From Actinomycetes bacterium (GTDB lineage Bacteria > Actinomycetota > Actinomycetes > Mycobacteriales > Mycobacteriaceae): a DNA stretch of 64,000 nt. Within the stretch, counting starts at the first letter, position 1. Every line of letters begins with the position of its first letter. Positions 52,609 to 62,373 of the stretch are shown here, in pieces. The notes below the pieces were generated by a model, which did no database searches, was not told the DNA's origin, and saw only the letters and a program-made list of their open reading frames with translations. The stretch is from NCBI GenBank assembly GCA_023461275.1, contig JAEYMI010000076.1, positions 1 through 64,000 of the forward strand. The letters run 5' to 3'. The translations under genes were made by a program, and so were the position numbers.

Positions 52609-52645
52609 GTCACCATTTTGACAAGTGACTTGTCAAAATGGTGAC
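52609..52645. promoter_or_regulatory. 37-bp near-perfect palindrome, candidate MarR operator
   Basis: Arms GTCACCATTTTGACAAG (52609-52625) and their exact reverse complement (52629-52645) flank a 3-bp centre TGA. It lies 19 bp from the esterase ATG and 23 bp from the marR ATG, covering both promoters. The inner TTGACAAGTGACTTGTCAA fits the MarR-family operator size. Confidence 0.85.
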
Positions 52646-52668
52646 CACACTTTTGGCAGACTGTCGCC

Positions 52669-53124
52669 ATGCGCACTCTGCGGGACATGTCGTGGACTCC
52701 AACAGTGCCCGCACTGATCCAGATGCTCGCCGCGTCGGCCGCGCCCAGCGTGTCCGCCGCCTTCGATTCGGCCGGTCTCGACGGACTTCGGCCTGCTCAG
52801 GCGCTTGCCCTGATACCCCTGGTGGGAGGCGGTCGGCACGCCTCGGACATCGCCGAGGAGCTCGGGGTGAGTCGACAAGCGGTCGCGCAGGCCGTGGCCG
52901 CCCTGGAACGCCACGATTATGTGGCCCGGGTGACGGATCCGGCCGATGCGCGGGCCAAGCTGATCGAATTGCGTCCGCGCGGGCGTGCCGCGCTGTCCGT
53001 GATGAGGGCCAATGCGCTTGCGGTAGAACATGAATGGGAGCAACGACTCGGCGCCGACGCGCTGGGCGCGTTGCGCGCCGCGTTGGTGACACTTCTCGGT
53101 GGCGGCGCTCAGCCGGACCAATAG
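52669..53124 (+). CDS. MarR family transcriptional regulator
   Basis: A 151-residue winged-helix protein: GGGRHASDIAEELGVSRQAVAQAVAALERHDYVARVTDPADARAKLIELRPRG, with recognition helix SRQAVAQAVAALE and the wing DPADARAKLI. The start is ATG 52669, 23 bp after the palindrome, which predicts autorepression and control of the divergent esterase. Confidence 0.9.
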   Translation: MRTLRDMSWTPTVPALIQMLAASAAPSVSAAFDSAGLDGLRPAQALALIPLVGGGRHASDIAEELGVSRQAVAQAVAALERHDYVARVTDPADARAKLIELRPRGRAALSVMRANALAVEHEWEQRLGADALGALRAALVTLLGGGAQPDQ

Positions 53125-53183
53125 ACCGCCTGTCGGTGCCTGGCACCGACAGGGGCAGGCACAGCCGCCGAGGTTGCCGCACC

Positions 53184-54029
53184 ATGGAGAACATGGAACT
53201 CACCGAGCAGTTCGCGGACTTCCTCCGCACCCGACGGGCCGCGTTGACCCCCGACGCGGTGGGGCTGGCCAGTTACGGCCAACGACGCGTGCCCGGGCTA
53301 CGCCGCGAAGAACTTGCCGAGGTCGCCGGGATCTCGCCCACCTACTACACGCGCCTGGAACAGGGATTGGCCGCACATCCGTCGACGCAGGTTCTCGACG
53401 CGCTGGCTCGCGCGTTGCGTCTGGGGGAGGTGGAGCGGGCGCACATGTTCGCCATCGCCGGCGCACCGATCGCCGTCGCCGACGAGGCGCCGATCCGACC
53501 CGGTCTGGTGGCCATTCTGGAGCGGATGCCCGACGTGCCCGCCATCGTGCTGTCCCGCCGGCAAGACATCGTCGGATGGAATCGACTCGGGCATGCGCTG
53601 CTGGCCGGGCACCTCGATCCCGGTGCGGCCTTCAGTGACGCGCCGCCCAACAAGATCGGGATGCTGTTCACCGATCCGGCCTCGCGGTCGCTGCACCGGG
53701 AGTGGGAATATGAGGCGACGCTGGCGGTCGCCTCGCTGCGCTACATCACCGGCCGATTTCCGGCCGACCCCGACCTTGCCGCCCTCGTCGGCGAACTCAG
53801 CGTTGCCAGTACCGATTTCGCGCGGTTATGGGCCGAACATCCCGTCGAGCTCTGCAGTAGCGGCGTCAAGAAGTACCACCATCCGATTGTCGGCCGTCTC
53901 GATCTGACCTTTGAGGCGCTCCACCTGCCCGAGAACGACGGCAGTCGGATGTTGCTGCACACCGCCGTACCCGGCTCCAGCGACGACGACGCCTTACGGC
54001 TGCTCGCCAGCAAGACCGTCACCGGCTGA
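53184..54029 (+). CDS. XRE family regulator with MmyB-like ligand domain
   Basis: An N-terminal helix-turn-helix (RVPGLRREELAEVAGISPTYYTRLEQGL) is joined to the MmyB-like domain (VPAIVLSRRQDIVGWNRLGHALL, PGAAFSDAPPNKIGMLFTDP, WEYEATLAVASLRYITGRFPADPDLAALVGELS), which binds fatty-acid-like ligands in related actinobacterial proteins. It precedes the exporter and hydrolase genes, which it may control. ATG 53184 or 53193. Confidence 0.9.
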   Translation: MENMELTEQFADFLRTRRAALTPDAVGLASYGQRRVPGLRREELAEVAGISPTYYTRLEQGLAAHPSTQVLDALARALRLGEVERAHMFAIAGAPIAVADEAPIRPGLVAILERMPDVPAIVLSRRQDIVGWNRLGHALLAGHLDPGAAFSDAPPNKIGMLFTDPASRSLHREWEYEATLAVASLRYITGRFPADPDLAALVGELSVASTDFARLWAEHPVELCSSGVKKYHHPIVGRLDLTFEALHLPENDGSRMLLHTAVPGSSDDDALRLLASKTVTG

Positions 54030-54135
54030 TGTAACCCACCTGACTCGCCACACCTGATCACCGGCGTCAACGACGACGTCGGGCGATGAACTCTGCCCGA
54101 AACACGAACGCTCGCATAATGAGAGGGGAATCTCC

Positions 54136-55344
54136 ATGTCCACTGAAAGTCCGTCGGCGCAGCGCGCGCCCGACCCCGCGCCCCCTGAATCGACTACCCG
54201 TCTGCATCCGGGACTGTGGGCGCTGGCAGCCGGAGGGTTCGGCATCGGGCTGACCGAATTCATGATCGCCGGGTTGCTCAGCGACGTGGCAGCCGACTTC
54301 TCGGTCTCCATACCCGTTGCCGGACTGCTGATCTCGGGCTACGCCATCGCGGTGGTCATTGGTGCGTTCACCGTCACCGCCTACCTTGCGAGTCGTCCGC
54401 CCAAGGCGGCACTGCTGGTGCTACTCGGCTTGTTCGTGGTGGGCAACGGACTTGTCGCCGCGGCACCGGATTTCACCGTCGCCGTCATCGGTCGGGTGAT
54501 CACCGCGATGTGCCATGGCGGTTTCTTCGGCATCGGCGCGGTATTGGCGGTGGATCTCGTTGCGCCACAACGACGTGCCTCCGCGCTGGCGGTGATGTTC
54601 GGCGGGCTGACCGCTGCCAATGTGCTCGGCGTACCGTTCGGGACCCTGGTGGGTCAACAACTCGGCTGGCGGACCGCGTTCTGGATCATCTGTGGATTTG
54701 GGCTCATCGCCATGGCCGGTATCGGGCTCGCGGTACCACGACGACCGGCGTCGGGAATCAAGATCGGCTCGCAGTACTCGGTGCTCGCGCGCCCGCAGGT
54801 GATCGTGTCGATCCTGTTGACCACATTGATCTTCGGCGGCATGTTCGGTGCCTTCATGTACATCGAACCCCTGGCCACCACGGTGACTGGATACTCGCAG
54901 GCGGCGGTGCCGTGGCTGCTGCTGTTGTTCGGCCTCGGGCTGTTCGTCGGAAACATCCTCGGCGGCAAGGCCGCCGACAAGAATCTCGAAGGGACACTGC
55001 GCGTTCTCGCGGTGCTGCTGGTCGCGACGCTGATCGTCTATGCGCTCGTCACGCCGTGGAAGGTGCCGCTGGCGGTGGTGCTGTTCCTGTTGGGGCTCAT
55101 CGGTTTCGCGACCACTCCGGCACTCCAGTTGCGGGTGATGCGCTACGCCGACGACGCTCCCACGCTGGCATCGGCCGCCAACATCGGCGCCTTCAACCTC
55201 GGGAACGCGATCGGTGTGGCCCTCGGTGGGGTAGCCATCAGTGCCGGCCTCGGATGGGTATCACCGATCTGGGTGGGTGCGGTGATGACCGCGGCCGGTG
55301 CCGTGTTGCTGTTCGTGCCGTTCCGAGGACGGTGGGCCCGATGA
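54136..55344 (+). CDS. MFS transporter, AraJ/DHA1 type
   Basis: A 402-residue 12-TM exporter: LAAGGFGIGLTEFMIAGLLSDVA in TM1, VITAMCHGGFFGIGAVLAVDLVAPQRRASALAVMFGGLTAANVLGVPFGT (motif C region), typical of AraJ-like sugar or drug exporters. It ends in ATGA shared with the hydrolase gene. A GAGAGGGGAATCTCC site precedes the ATG at 54136. Confidence 0.87.
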   Translation: MSTESPSAQRAPDPAPPESTTRLHPGLWALAAGGFGIGLTEFMIAGLLSDVAADFSVSIPVAGLLISGYAIAVVIGAFTVTAYLASRPPKAALLVLLGLFVVGNGLVAAAPDFTVAVIGRVITAMCHGGFFGIGAVLAVDLVAPQRRASALAVMFGGLTAANVLGVPFGTLVGQQLGWRTAFWIICGFGLIAMAGIGLAVPRRPASGIKIGSQYSVLARPQVIVSILLTTLIFGGMFGAFMYIEPLATTVTGYSQAAVPWLLLLFGLGLFVGNILGGKAADKNLEGTLRVLAVLLVATLIVYALVTPWKVPLAVVLFLLGLIGFATTPALQLRVMRYADDAPTLASAANIGAFNLGNAIGVALGGVAISAGLGWVSPIWVGAVMTAAGAVLLFVPFRGRWAR

Positions 55345-56291
55345 TCTCGGCACCGATGGACACCCTGCATCCCCAGGCGGCAGCGCACCTGGCTGCCACC
55401 CGAGAGGTTCCCGGCGTCGCCGATCTCACGGTGGCCCAGGCACGTGCCGCGCTCACCGGATACCTCGGTCTGCAACGTCCGGCACCGACGATGGCCGCGG
55501 TGCGACACACGTTTGTGCCTGGCCCGACCGGCGACCTCGCGGTCCGCGTGCTCTATCCCGACCTGGTGTCCGCCCCGAGTCCGGTAATCGTGGTCTTCCA
55601 CGGCAGTGGCTGGGTGGCGGCCAACCTCGATCTCGTCGACGAACCCGCGCGGGTACTGGCCCGCGATACCGGCTTCGTCGTCGTCACCGTGAACTATCAG
55701 AAGGCTCCCGAACACCCGTTTCCGATCCCCTACGACGACTGCGTGGCGACACTGCGCTGGGTGGTGGACAATGCAGCGGCACTCGGCATCGACCCCAACC
55801 GGATCGCCGTCGTCGGCGATAGCGCGGGTGGGAATCTCGCCGCGGCGGCAACCGCGGCGGCGGTGACGCAGTTCGGTATTCCGGTAGCGGCACAAGCGCT
55901 TCTGTATCCGGCTCTCGACCATCGGCAATCGTCGGATTCCTATCGGGAGTTCGCCGAGGGGTTCGGCCTCGACGCCCGCGACATGGCCTGGTTCTGGGGT
56001 CACTACGTCGATGCGGCGGATGGCGACGATCCGCGTGTGTCGCCGCTGCGTGGCGACGTGGTGTCGGCGACTCCGCCGACGTTCGTCGCGACCGCCTCCC
56101 ACGATGTGCTGCGCGATGAGGGTGAAGCGTATGCGCTGCGTCTGTCCGCAGCGGGCATCAAGGTCGCAGCGCGCCGGTACGACGGGATGATCCACGGATT
56201 CTGGTGGATGGACGGCATTCTCGACACCGCGCGTGTGCTGCAGCTCGACCTCGCGAGCTGGCTGCGAGAGCGCTTGACCGACAACGATTGA
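55341..56291 (+). CDS. Alpha/beta hydrolase, hormone-sensitive lipase family
   Basis: A 316-residue esterase: VFHGSGWVAANLDLVD (HGGG motif altered to HGSG), nucleophile VVGDSAGGNLAAA, PTFVATASHDVLRDEG (Asp) and MIHGFWWM (His). The oxyanion-hole change (G to S) is worth note. Translationally coupled to the MFS exporter by ATGA; ATG 55356 is an alternative start. Confidence 0.88.
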   Translation: MISAPMDTLHPQAAAHLAATREVPGVADLTVAQARAALTGYLGLQRPAPTMAAVRHTFVPGPTGDLAVRVLYPDLVSAPSPVIVVFHGSGWVAANLDLVDEPARVLARDTGFVVVTVNYQKAPEHPFPIPYDDCVATLRWVVDNAAALGIDPNRIAVVGDSAGGNLAAAATAAAVTQFGIPVAAQALLYPALDHRQSSDSYREFAEGFGLDARDMAWFWGHYVDAADGDDPRVSPLRGDVVSATPPTFVATASHDVLRDEGEAYALRLSAAGIKVAARRYDGMIHGFWWMDGILDTARVLQLDLASWLRERLTDND

Positions 56292-56311
56292 CGGCGAGTG
56301 CCGGCGTCCGG

Positions 56312-57664
56312 TCAGATCCTGGCCGGGCGCCCAGCCGCCACGTCGACGACGGCGCGGAGGTGGACATCGCGTGAGCGTCGGCGTGCCGCCGCAGTGGGAT
56401 TGGTCGCCGGAACCAGCATGCGCAGCCCGGCGGGATGACTGACGAATCTCAGTGGCGTTTCGAGTTCGCAAGCCTCGCCGTCGATTCCGGCGAAGATGCG
56501 GCCTGATCGCGATCGCACCTCGTATTCGGGCGTGCTGAACTCGTGCCACGACGGGTCGGCCCGGCGGAGCCCGAGCGCCGACATGGCGATCAGTCGGGTG
56601 GCCTCAGCGCCGGTGGCCGACGAGACCGCGATGACTCCCAGCTCGCCGCGGTCCAGACGCGGTCGGGTGGCGGCGTCCAAGGACGCCGTCGGGGTGTAAG
56701 GGTCGTTGGAGACCAGGATGAGGAAGGACCCGTCGATCTCCCGCCCGTCCGGAGTGGTGAACTGCAGATCGAAGGGTTCCGAGGTGCGCCCCAACAACTC
56801 GGGCAGGACTGTCGCGGCGGTCTGCGCCTTGGCCTCGCGGTAGGAATCCTCGTGTACCAGAGTCGCATACACGCCCAGCGAGGTGTTGTTGACGAATACC
56901 CGGCCGTTGACGGTCGCGTAGTCCACTCGACGCTCGACGGCATCGGTGAACGCGGCGAGGGTGGCTCGCGGGTCGTTCCGGTCCAGTCCCAGGTCGAGCG
57001 CGAAATGATTGCGGGTGCCGGCCGTTACGCACACAAAGGGGAGGTCGTGTTCGGCGGCGATACCGGCCACCAGGGCCTGAGAACCGTCGCCGCCGGCCAT
57101 TCCGAGGCAGTCGGCGCCGCGTGCGATGGCCGCCCGGGCCAGCTGTGCCAGGTCGTCACCGGGTTGCAGGAGAACGACTTCCACGCCCATGGATGTCGCG
57201 GCGTCGACGAGTCCGAACCGCTCGACCTTGCCACCGCCCGATTTCGGATTGCAGATCAGTACCGGATGGCGGGGTTGCTTCGTCGGGGATGCGTCGAACG
57301 TGTGGAGGTCGGCGACCAGCGCCAGCCGTGCGGTGACCGTCGCCAGGGCGAGCAGCCCGACGGTCACCAGCAGATGCCAGGCCAGGTCGTCGGAGTGTCG
57401 GAACAATTGGGTCAGGCCGAGGATCAACACGATGATTCCGGCGGCCATCACGACGATCCCGACGATCCGACGGGGTGCACGCTCGGTGATGGTCCACCAG
57501 GCACCGGCAGCCGCAGTGGACACCCCGATGAGGCCGATGATCAGCAGGATGCCGTGGTGGAGGAGAAAGAGCACCACGGTCACGATGAGACCGAACGCCG
57601 CGATCATGGAGACGACGGCGGCTGCGCGCCGCCGGCCGGCCACCGTGTTCCGCGGCTCGCTCAT
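56312..57664 (-). CDS. Diacylglycerol kinase-like lipid kinase, membrane-bound
   Basis: Four membrane helices occupy residues 18-115. The catalytic domain follows: NPKSGGGK (139-146), MAGGDGSQALVAG (GGDGS 191-195), VTAGTRNHFALDLGLDR and VNNTSLGVYA, then a C-terminal GELGVIAV and IDGEACELETPLRF. These are the DAGK_cat/LCB5 hallmarks. It could phosphorylate diacylglycerol or a related lipid; the N-terminal helices set it apart from soluble DgkB. ATG 57664 overlaps the permease stop by 3-4 bases. Confidence 0.88.
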   Translation of the reverse strand: MSEPRNTVAGRRRAAAVVSMIAAFGLIVTVVLFLLHHGILLIIGLIGVSTAAAGAWWTITERAPRRIVGIVVMAAGIIVLILGLTQLFRHSDDLAWHLLVTVGLLALATVTARLALVADLHTFDASPTKQPRHPVLICNPKSGGGKVERFGLVDAATSMGVEVVLLQPGDDLAQLARAAIARGADCLGMAGGDGSQALVAGIAAEHDLPFVCVTAGTRNHFALDLGLDRNDPRATLAAFTDAVERRVDYATVNGRVFVNNTSLGVYATLVHEDSYREAKAQTAATVLPELLGRTSEPFDLQFTTPDGREIDGSFLILVSNDPYTPTASLDAATRPRLDRGELGVIAVSSATGAEATRLIAMSALGLRRADPSWHEFSTPEYEVRSRSGRIFAGIDGEACELETPLRFVSHPAGLRMLVPATNPTAAARRRSRDVHLRAVVDVAAGRPARI

Positions 57665-59082
57665 CGATTCATGGTACCTACGCCCGGGTCGTCGAAGGCC
57701 GGAATGGACGTGCGACGCCGCTGCACGATGATGCCCGCGCCGATGATGATGATCGCCGACACCACCGACAGCGCGATGGCCTGACGCTGATCGGAATCGA
57801 AAGCCATCAGGACCAACACGACGACGATGAAGGCCATCACCACGCCGGTCAGATACGGGAACAGCCACATCCGTACCGCCGGGCGATGACCCTCGTCGCG
57901 TAGTTTGCGGCCCAGGACCAACTGGCTCGCCGAGATGGTCAGGTAGACGAACAGCGCGACCGCTCCGCTGGTGGCGAGGAGGTAGCCGAAGATCTTGTCG
58001 GGCAACACATAATTGCCGATAACTGCCAGGAAACCGACGACCATCGATGCCAGCACCGCGACCCAGGGCACCCCGGCCCGGGTGAGCTTCTTCATCGCCT
58101 GCGGTGCATCACGCCGGGCGCCAAGCGAATACATCATCCGCGACGCGGTGTAGAGCGCCGAGTTCAGGCACGATGCCACCGCGGTCAGGATCACGATGTC
58201 CATGATCAGCGGGGTACCCGGGATACCGATCGCCTGCAGCACAGACTGATACGACCCGTCGTCGAGCTGGTTGTACGGCAGCAACGCGACCACGACGAAG
58301 ATCGAGCCGAGATAGAACAGCGAGATTCGCCAGATCACCGAATTGACCGCCTTGGTGATGCCGCGTTCGGGATCGGGTGATTCGGCCGCGGCGATGGTGA
58401 CGATCTCGGTACCCATGAACGAGAACATGGTGATCAGCAGGCCGGCGATGACCGCGCCGAAACCGTTGGGCATGAAGCCATCCGGTTGCCACAGATGGCT
58501 GACGCCGCTCACCTGCGAACCGGGAATCAACCCCAGCATCGCCAACACGCCCACGGCGATGAACGCGACGATGGCGACGACCTTGATCAAGGCGAACCAG
58601 AACTCGAACTCGCCGTAGTTCTTCACGCTGATCAGGTTGGTGACGGTCAGCAACAAAGTGACCGCCAGCGCCCAGATCCATTGCGCGCCACCGATCAGGT
58701 CGGTCAGGATGGTGGCCGCTGCCGTCGCCTCGACCGGGATCACGAGTACCCAGAACCACCAGTACAGCCAGCCGACCGAGAACCCTGCCCAATGGCCAAG
58801 GGCCCGATCGGCATACACCGAGAACGACCCGGTATCCGGGTTGGCGGTGGCCATCTCGCCGAGCATGCGCATGACCAGCACCACCAGCGTGCCGGCCATC
58901 GCGTACGACAGCAGTACTGCCGGTCCGGCCTTCTCGATGGCGTTCGCCGAACCGACGAACAGTCCGGCGCCGATCACACCGGCGATCGAGATCATCGTGA
59001 TGTGGCGCGGTTTGAGTCCCGATCCGAGCGACGACGTCGTCGATTCTGATCGGTTACCGCCGGACTTGTCGATGGTGCTCAC
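57661..59082 (-). CDS. Amino acid permease, APC family (GabP/AnsP-like)
   Basis: A 12-TM permease of the amino acid transporter (AAT) group: LKPRHITMISIAGVIGAGLFVGSANAIEKAGPAVLLSYAMAG is the TM1 signature with the GAG-GxFxG substrate loop, followed by EMATANPDTGSFSVYADRALG. GABA, asparagine or aromatic amino acids are possible substrates. GTG 59082 is chosen (STIDKSGG N-terminus); ATG 59145 adds 21 residues. Confidence 0.87.
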   Translation of the reverse strand: MSTIDKSGGNRSESTTSSLGSGLKPRHITMISIAGVIGAGLFVGSANAIEKAGPAVLLSYAMAGTLVVLVMRMLGEMATANPDTGSFSVYADRALGHWAGFSVGWLYWWFWVLVIPVEATAAATILTDLIGGAQWIWALAVTLLLTVTNLISVKNYGEFEFWFALIKVVAIVAFIAVGVLAMLGLIPGSQVSGVSHLWQPDGFMPNGFGAVIAGLLITMFSFMGTEIVTIAAAESPDPERGITKAVNSVIWRISLFYLGSIFVVVALLPYNQLDDGSYQSVLQAIGIPGTPLIMDIVILTAVASCLNSALYTASRMMYSLGARRDAPQAMKKLTRAGVPWVAVLASMVVGFLAVIGNYVLPDKIFGYLLATSGAVALFVYLTISASQLVLGRKLRDEGHRPAVRMWLFPYLTGVVMAFIVVVLVLMAFDSDQRQAIALSVVSAIIIIGAGIIVQRRRTSIPAFDDPGVGTMNR

Positions 59083-59158
59083 CTGGGACCCCCTGGGAGA
59101 ACGTTCGACCGGATTGGCCTCGAGTTCTGGGGGCCAGGCGATCACTTGTGGACGAAAC

Positions 59159-60130
59159 TCATCCCACGGTAATCGCGTCGAGGCGCTCTTTGATGAAAGT
59201 GCCCGAAATGACGGGTTCCAGCCCGGCTCGATGACCCACCGGCGGTGCCAGTGGCGTGACGACGGCGTCGTGGTTGAGCTCGTAGAAGAAGATCAACGAG
59301 ACCAGGTCTTCTTCCGGCGCGTCGGGCTGCGGGGGCAGCACGCGATGGCGACCCGCCGGCCACCGCTCACCCGACCAGTACGCCAGCAGGTCGCCGATGT
59401 TGATGGTGAGTGCATCGGGGTCATACGGTGCATCGGCCCATCCGCCCTCGTCGCTGTAGACCTGTAGCCCGCCGGCGCCCGGCTCGCGGTCGAGCACGGT
59501 GACGGTGCCGAAATCGGTGTGCGGCCCGATCCGGAACTGGCCGGGTGCGGGTTCGCCGACGACGGTCATCGGTGGGTAGTGGTTGATGTTGGCCGTCCAG
59601 GTGGAGTTGCCGGCCAGCCCGAGGAACGGGTTGCTCTCGTCACCGAGACCCAGCGCTGCCGCCATCAACGCGAGGAGGTCGTCGGAGAGGCGTTTGACCT
59701 GAGATGTCCACGCCGTGAACAGTTCTCGGAGCTTCGGTGTCTCCGCGGGCCACACGTCGGGTGCGAACCAGTAGGCGTCGATGTCGGCATCGCCGACCGG
59801 GGTCTGGGCGCCGCTGTTGTAGGTTTCCTTGAGGTCCGGCGGGGTCTCGGTACCCTCGGCGTAGCCGTTGGCCTCCATTCCCGGCCCGATCCACCCGCGA
59901 CCACCCACACCCACCGAGTACTGGTCTTTCACGCTGACCGGCAGCCCGAAGAACTCGCGTGCGGCAGCGCGCAGGGCGGCGGGGAGTTCGGGATCGATTC
60001 CGTGGCCGCGCACCAACAAGAAGCCGGCTTTCTGAAGCGAATCGTCGACCGCCGCGCACACGGCCGCGGCACGGTCACCGCCCGCGCGCCAATCGTCGAG
60101 GTCGACGGTGAGAATCGGGCTGTCGGTCAT
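59159..60130 (-). CDS. Isopenicillin N synthase-like 2OG-Fe(II) dioxygenase
   Basis: Iron ligands His204 and Asp206 in IGPHTDFGTVTVL and His262 in WPAGRHRVLPP form the facial triad; the 2-oxoglutarate region lies beyond (LVSLIFFYELNHDA). The N-terminal DIOX_N part (LTVDLDDW, LLVRGHGID) is typical. The substrate is unknown; neighbours suggest amino acid or nucleobase metabolism. ATG 60130; 76 bp before the permease start. Confidence 0.88.
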   Translation of the reverse strand: MTDSPILTVDLDDWRAGGDRAAAVCAAVDDSLQKAGFLLVRGHGIDPELPAALRAAAREFFGLPVSVKDQYSVGVGGRGWIGPGMEANGYAEGTETPPDLKETYNSGAQTPVGDADIDAYWFAPDVWPAETPKLRELFTAWTSQVKRLSDDLLALMAAALGLGDESNPFLGLAGNSTWTANINHYPPMTVVGEPAPGQFRIGPHTDFGTVTVLDREPGAGGLQVYSDEGGWADAPYDPDALTINIGDLLAYWSGERWPAGRHRVLPPQPDAPEEDLVSLIFFYELNHDAVVTPLAPPVGHRAGLEPVISGTFIKERLDAITVG

Positions 60131-60183
60131 CGCGGGTCCTTCGAACTAGAGTGCCGGTGAGCGGCGAATCGGTATGTCGGCAT

Positions 60184-60663
60184 TCAGGACTCGGCGACGC
60201 CGATGTCCTCGTTCCACAGCGCGGGGTTGGCGGCGATGAAGTCGGTCATCATCGCGGTGCACCGGCCGTCGTCGACGATGGTGACGTCCACACCCAGGTC
60301 GGCGAGCCAGCTCTCGCCACCCTGGAAGGTGCGGTTCTCACCGACGATCACGGCTCCGATGCCGAACTGCCGGATGAGTCCGCTGCAATACCAGCAAGGC
60401 GCGAGGGTGGTGACCATGATCGTCGACGAGTAGTCGCGTTGTCGTCCCGCGGCGCGGAAGGCGTCGGTCTCGCCGTGCACCGATGGATCATCGTGCTGTA
60501 CACGCCGATTGCGTCCTTCGCCGAGCAGGGTGCCGTCGGCGGCGAAGAGAGCGGCGCCGATGGGGATGCCGCCTTCAGAGAGGCCGAGCTGGGCCTGGTG
60601 GTACGCAACGTCCAGCAGTGTTGTCGGGTCGGTAGCAGTCAACGCATCCACGCGGCTCGTCAT
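60184..60663 (-). CDS. Cytosine deaminase, yeast type (FCY1-like)
   Basis: Zinc ligands His63 in SVHGETDAF (with catalytic Glu65), Cys90 and Cys93 in TLAPCWYCSGLI. The rest follows yeast cytosine deaminase closely: GGIPIGAALF, VIVGENRTFQGGESWLADLGVDVTIVDDGRC and NPALWNEDIG at the C-terminus. It should deaminate cytosine to uracil (other nucleobases possible). This small fold differs from the large amidohydrolase CodA usual in bacteria. Faces pucR and is near an NCS1 transporter. Confidence 0.88.
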   Translation of the reverse strand: MTSRVDALTATDPTTLLDVAYHQAQLGLSEGGIPIGAALFAADGTLLGEGRNRRVQHDDPSVHGETDAFRAAGRQRDYSSTIMVTTLAPCWYCSGLIRQFGIGAVIVGENRTFQGGESWLADLGVDVTIVDDGRCTAMMTDFIAANPALWNEDIGVAES

Positions 60664-60749
60664 GGTTCGACCATGCCGCTGAGCAGAGTCGGGAGCAACA
60701 GACATTTCGTCGTGTCGCGCACCGGCCGCAACGTGCATATCGTCGAGTG

Positions 60750-62321
60750 ATGCCCACGAGTACTCCTGCGTTGCCGACGTTGCGCGAGGTGATCGACGCC
60801 CACCTCAATGCCGCTGATCCGCATGTACTGACTGCCCACGATCGACTCGACACCCCGGTCGAGTGGGTGCATTCCAGCGAGATCTTCGAGATCGGTCCGC
60901 TGCTGGCGGGTGGCGAGCTGCTGCTCACCACAGGTCTCGGTCTCGCGGGTCTCGACGCCGGCACCCGGCGCCACTACGTCGCCGATCTCGCGGATCGCGG
61001 AGTGGCCGGCCTGGCGTTCGAGACCGGCCGTAGTTTCGACGCGGTCCCCGAGGAGATGATCTCCGAGGGATCGCGGCGTCGACTGCCGATCATCGAGCTG
61101 CGGCGGATCGTCCCGTTCATCGTGGTGTGCCGTGCCGCCAACACCGCGCTCGTCTCCGATGAGGTGGGGCAGTGGCGTGCCCGCGCCGCCTTGGACTCCG
61201 CCCTGCACGACGATCTGGTCGGCGGCGGAATCGCGGCCATGCTGGGGCACATCGCCGACGCCGTCGCGGGTCCGGTTGTTCTCATCGATTCGTCCGGCGC
61301 GCTGCTCGCCGCGCATGGCGTCGACGACGATCGCGCCGCGTGGCGGCTGGTCGATGACGCCCGCGGATCCGTCGCAATCGAGGCGCGCGGACGTGAGGTC
61401 GGGCGGTTGATCGCGGGCCCGTCGGATGGATCGACGCTGTCTCCCGATTCGCTGCACGCGTTGTTGTCCCTGGCCGCCGGACCCATCGGGTCCGCCCTCA
61501 AACGCTCGGATTCCCGGGGTGTCGTCGCCGGTGCGCAGCTGCTCGATGACCTGCTCGCGAGCCGTCCACTGCGTCGAGCGGATCTCGCAGCGCGACTGGG
61601 AAATTCGGGAATCGGTTTGACGTCGTCGACGACGCTGGTACCGGTCGCGGCCGCCTCGCCTGATGCGCGGATGGCATCGGCGTCGCTGACCGGCGCGGCC
61701 ACATCGTTGGGTGCCGGTATCGTCCATGGCGTTGTCGATGCGACCGCCTATGCGGTCCTGGCCGTCCCCGACAACACCCTTGAGGCCGGTGACGACCCGG
61801 TCGGACATGTCGCGGCCGAACTCGATCGCGCCGGCGCGCGTTCCGGGCGGGTGACGATCGCGGTCGGTGATGTCATCTCGGTATCCGACGCCGCTCATGG
61901 TCCCGGCCTCGCTCTCGCGCTGGGCCACGGACTACGCAGTGCCGCAGAGCAACTCGCGATCGCGATGGATCTCGCGCGGCGCGGGGCGGTGCGTGGTCAT
62001 GTCTTCACCGCCCGGCAGCTGGCCGCCGATGCCGCCGTACGCCACCTGCCTGCCGAGCAGCGGAGTGATCTCGTCGAGCTGATCGGCCCGCTCGTCGACC
62101 ACGACCGGGCCGCGTCCACGCAACTGGTGGCCACCATCGACGCCCACCTCCGGCACGGTTGCAGTGCTACGCGATCGGCGCAGGCGCTGCATATCGGGCG
62201 CCAGAGCCTGTATCAGCGTCTGGAGCGAATCCGCACCCTCCTCGGATTCGATCCGGCCGCACCGGAGGTGTACGCGTCGATCCTGCTGGCGGTCAGCGCA
62301 TTTCACGCCGATCAACGCTGA
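60750..62321 (+). CDS. PucR family transcriptional regulator
   Basis: An N-terminal PucR domain (TLREVIDAHLNAADPHVLTAHDRLDTPVEWVHSSE, LLAGGELLLTTGLGL) is followed by a GAF-like central region and a C-terminal helix-turn-helix: LVATIDAHLRHGCSATRSAQALHIGRQSLYQRLERIRTLLGFDP. PucR proteins control purine and other nitrogen-catabolism genes. Start ATG 60750 (GTG 60747 in frame). Position between the cytosine deaminase and the NCS1 transporter supports control of both. Confidence 0.92.
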   Translation: MPTSTPALPTLREVIDAHLNAADPHVLTAHDRLDTPVEWVHSSEIFEIGPLLAGGELLLTTGLGLAGLDAGTRRHYVADLADRGVAGLAFETGRSFDAVPEEMISEGSRRRLPIIELRRIVPFIVVCRAANTALVSDEVGQWRARAALDSALHDDLVGGGIAAMLGHIADAVAGPVVLIDSSGALLAAHGVDDDRAAWRLVDDARGSVAIEARGREVGRLIAGPSDGSTLSPDSLHALLSLAAGPIGSALKRSDSRGVVAGAQLLDDLLASRPLRRADLAARLGNSGIGLTSSTTLVPVAAASPDARMASASLTGAATSLGAGIVHGVVDATAYAVLAVPDNTLEAGDDPVGHVAAELDRAGARSGRVTIAVGDVISVSDAAHGPGLALALGHGLRSAAEQLAIAMDLARRGAVRGHVFTARQLAADAAVRHLPAEQRSDLVELIGPLVDHDRAASTQLVATIDAHLRHGCSATRSAQALHIGRQSLYQRLERIRTLLGFDPAAPEVYASILLAVSAFHADQR

Positions 62322-62373
62322 CCGTCCCCCCGTTCGTGCTCGACGTTCTCTTATTCTCGAGGCGTCCGCGGCG

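Noticed and set aside
60660..61928. 422-residue leftward open frame opposite pucR
   Set aside because: Antisense to a regulator with intact PucR and helix-turn-helix domains.
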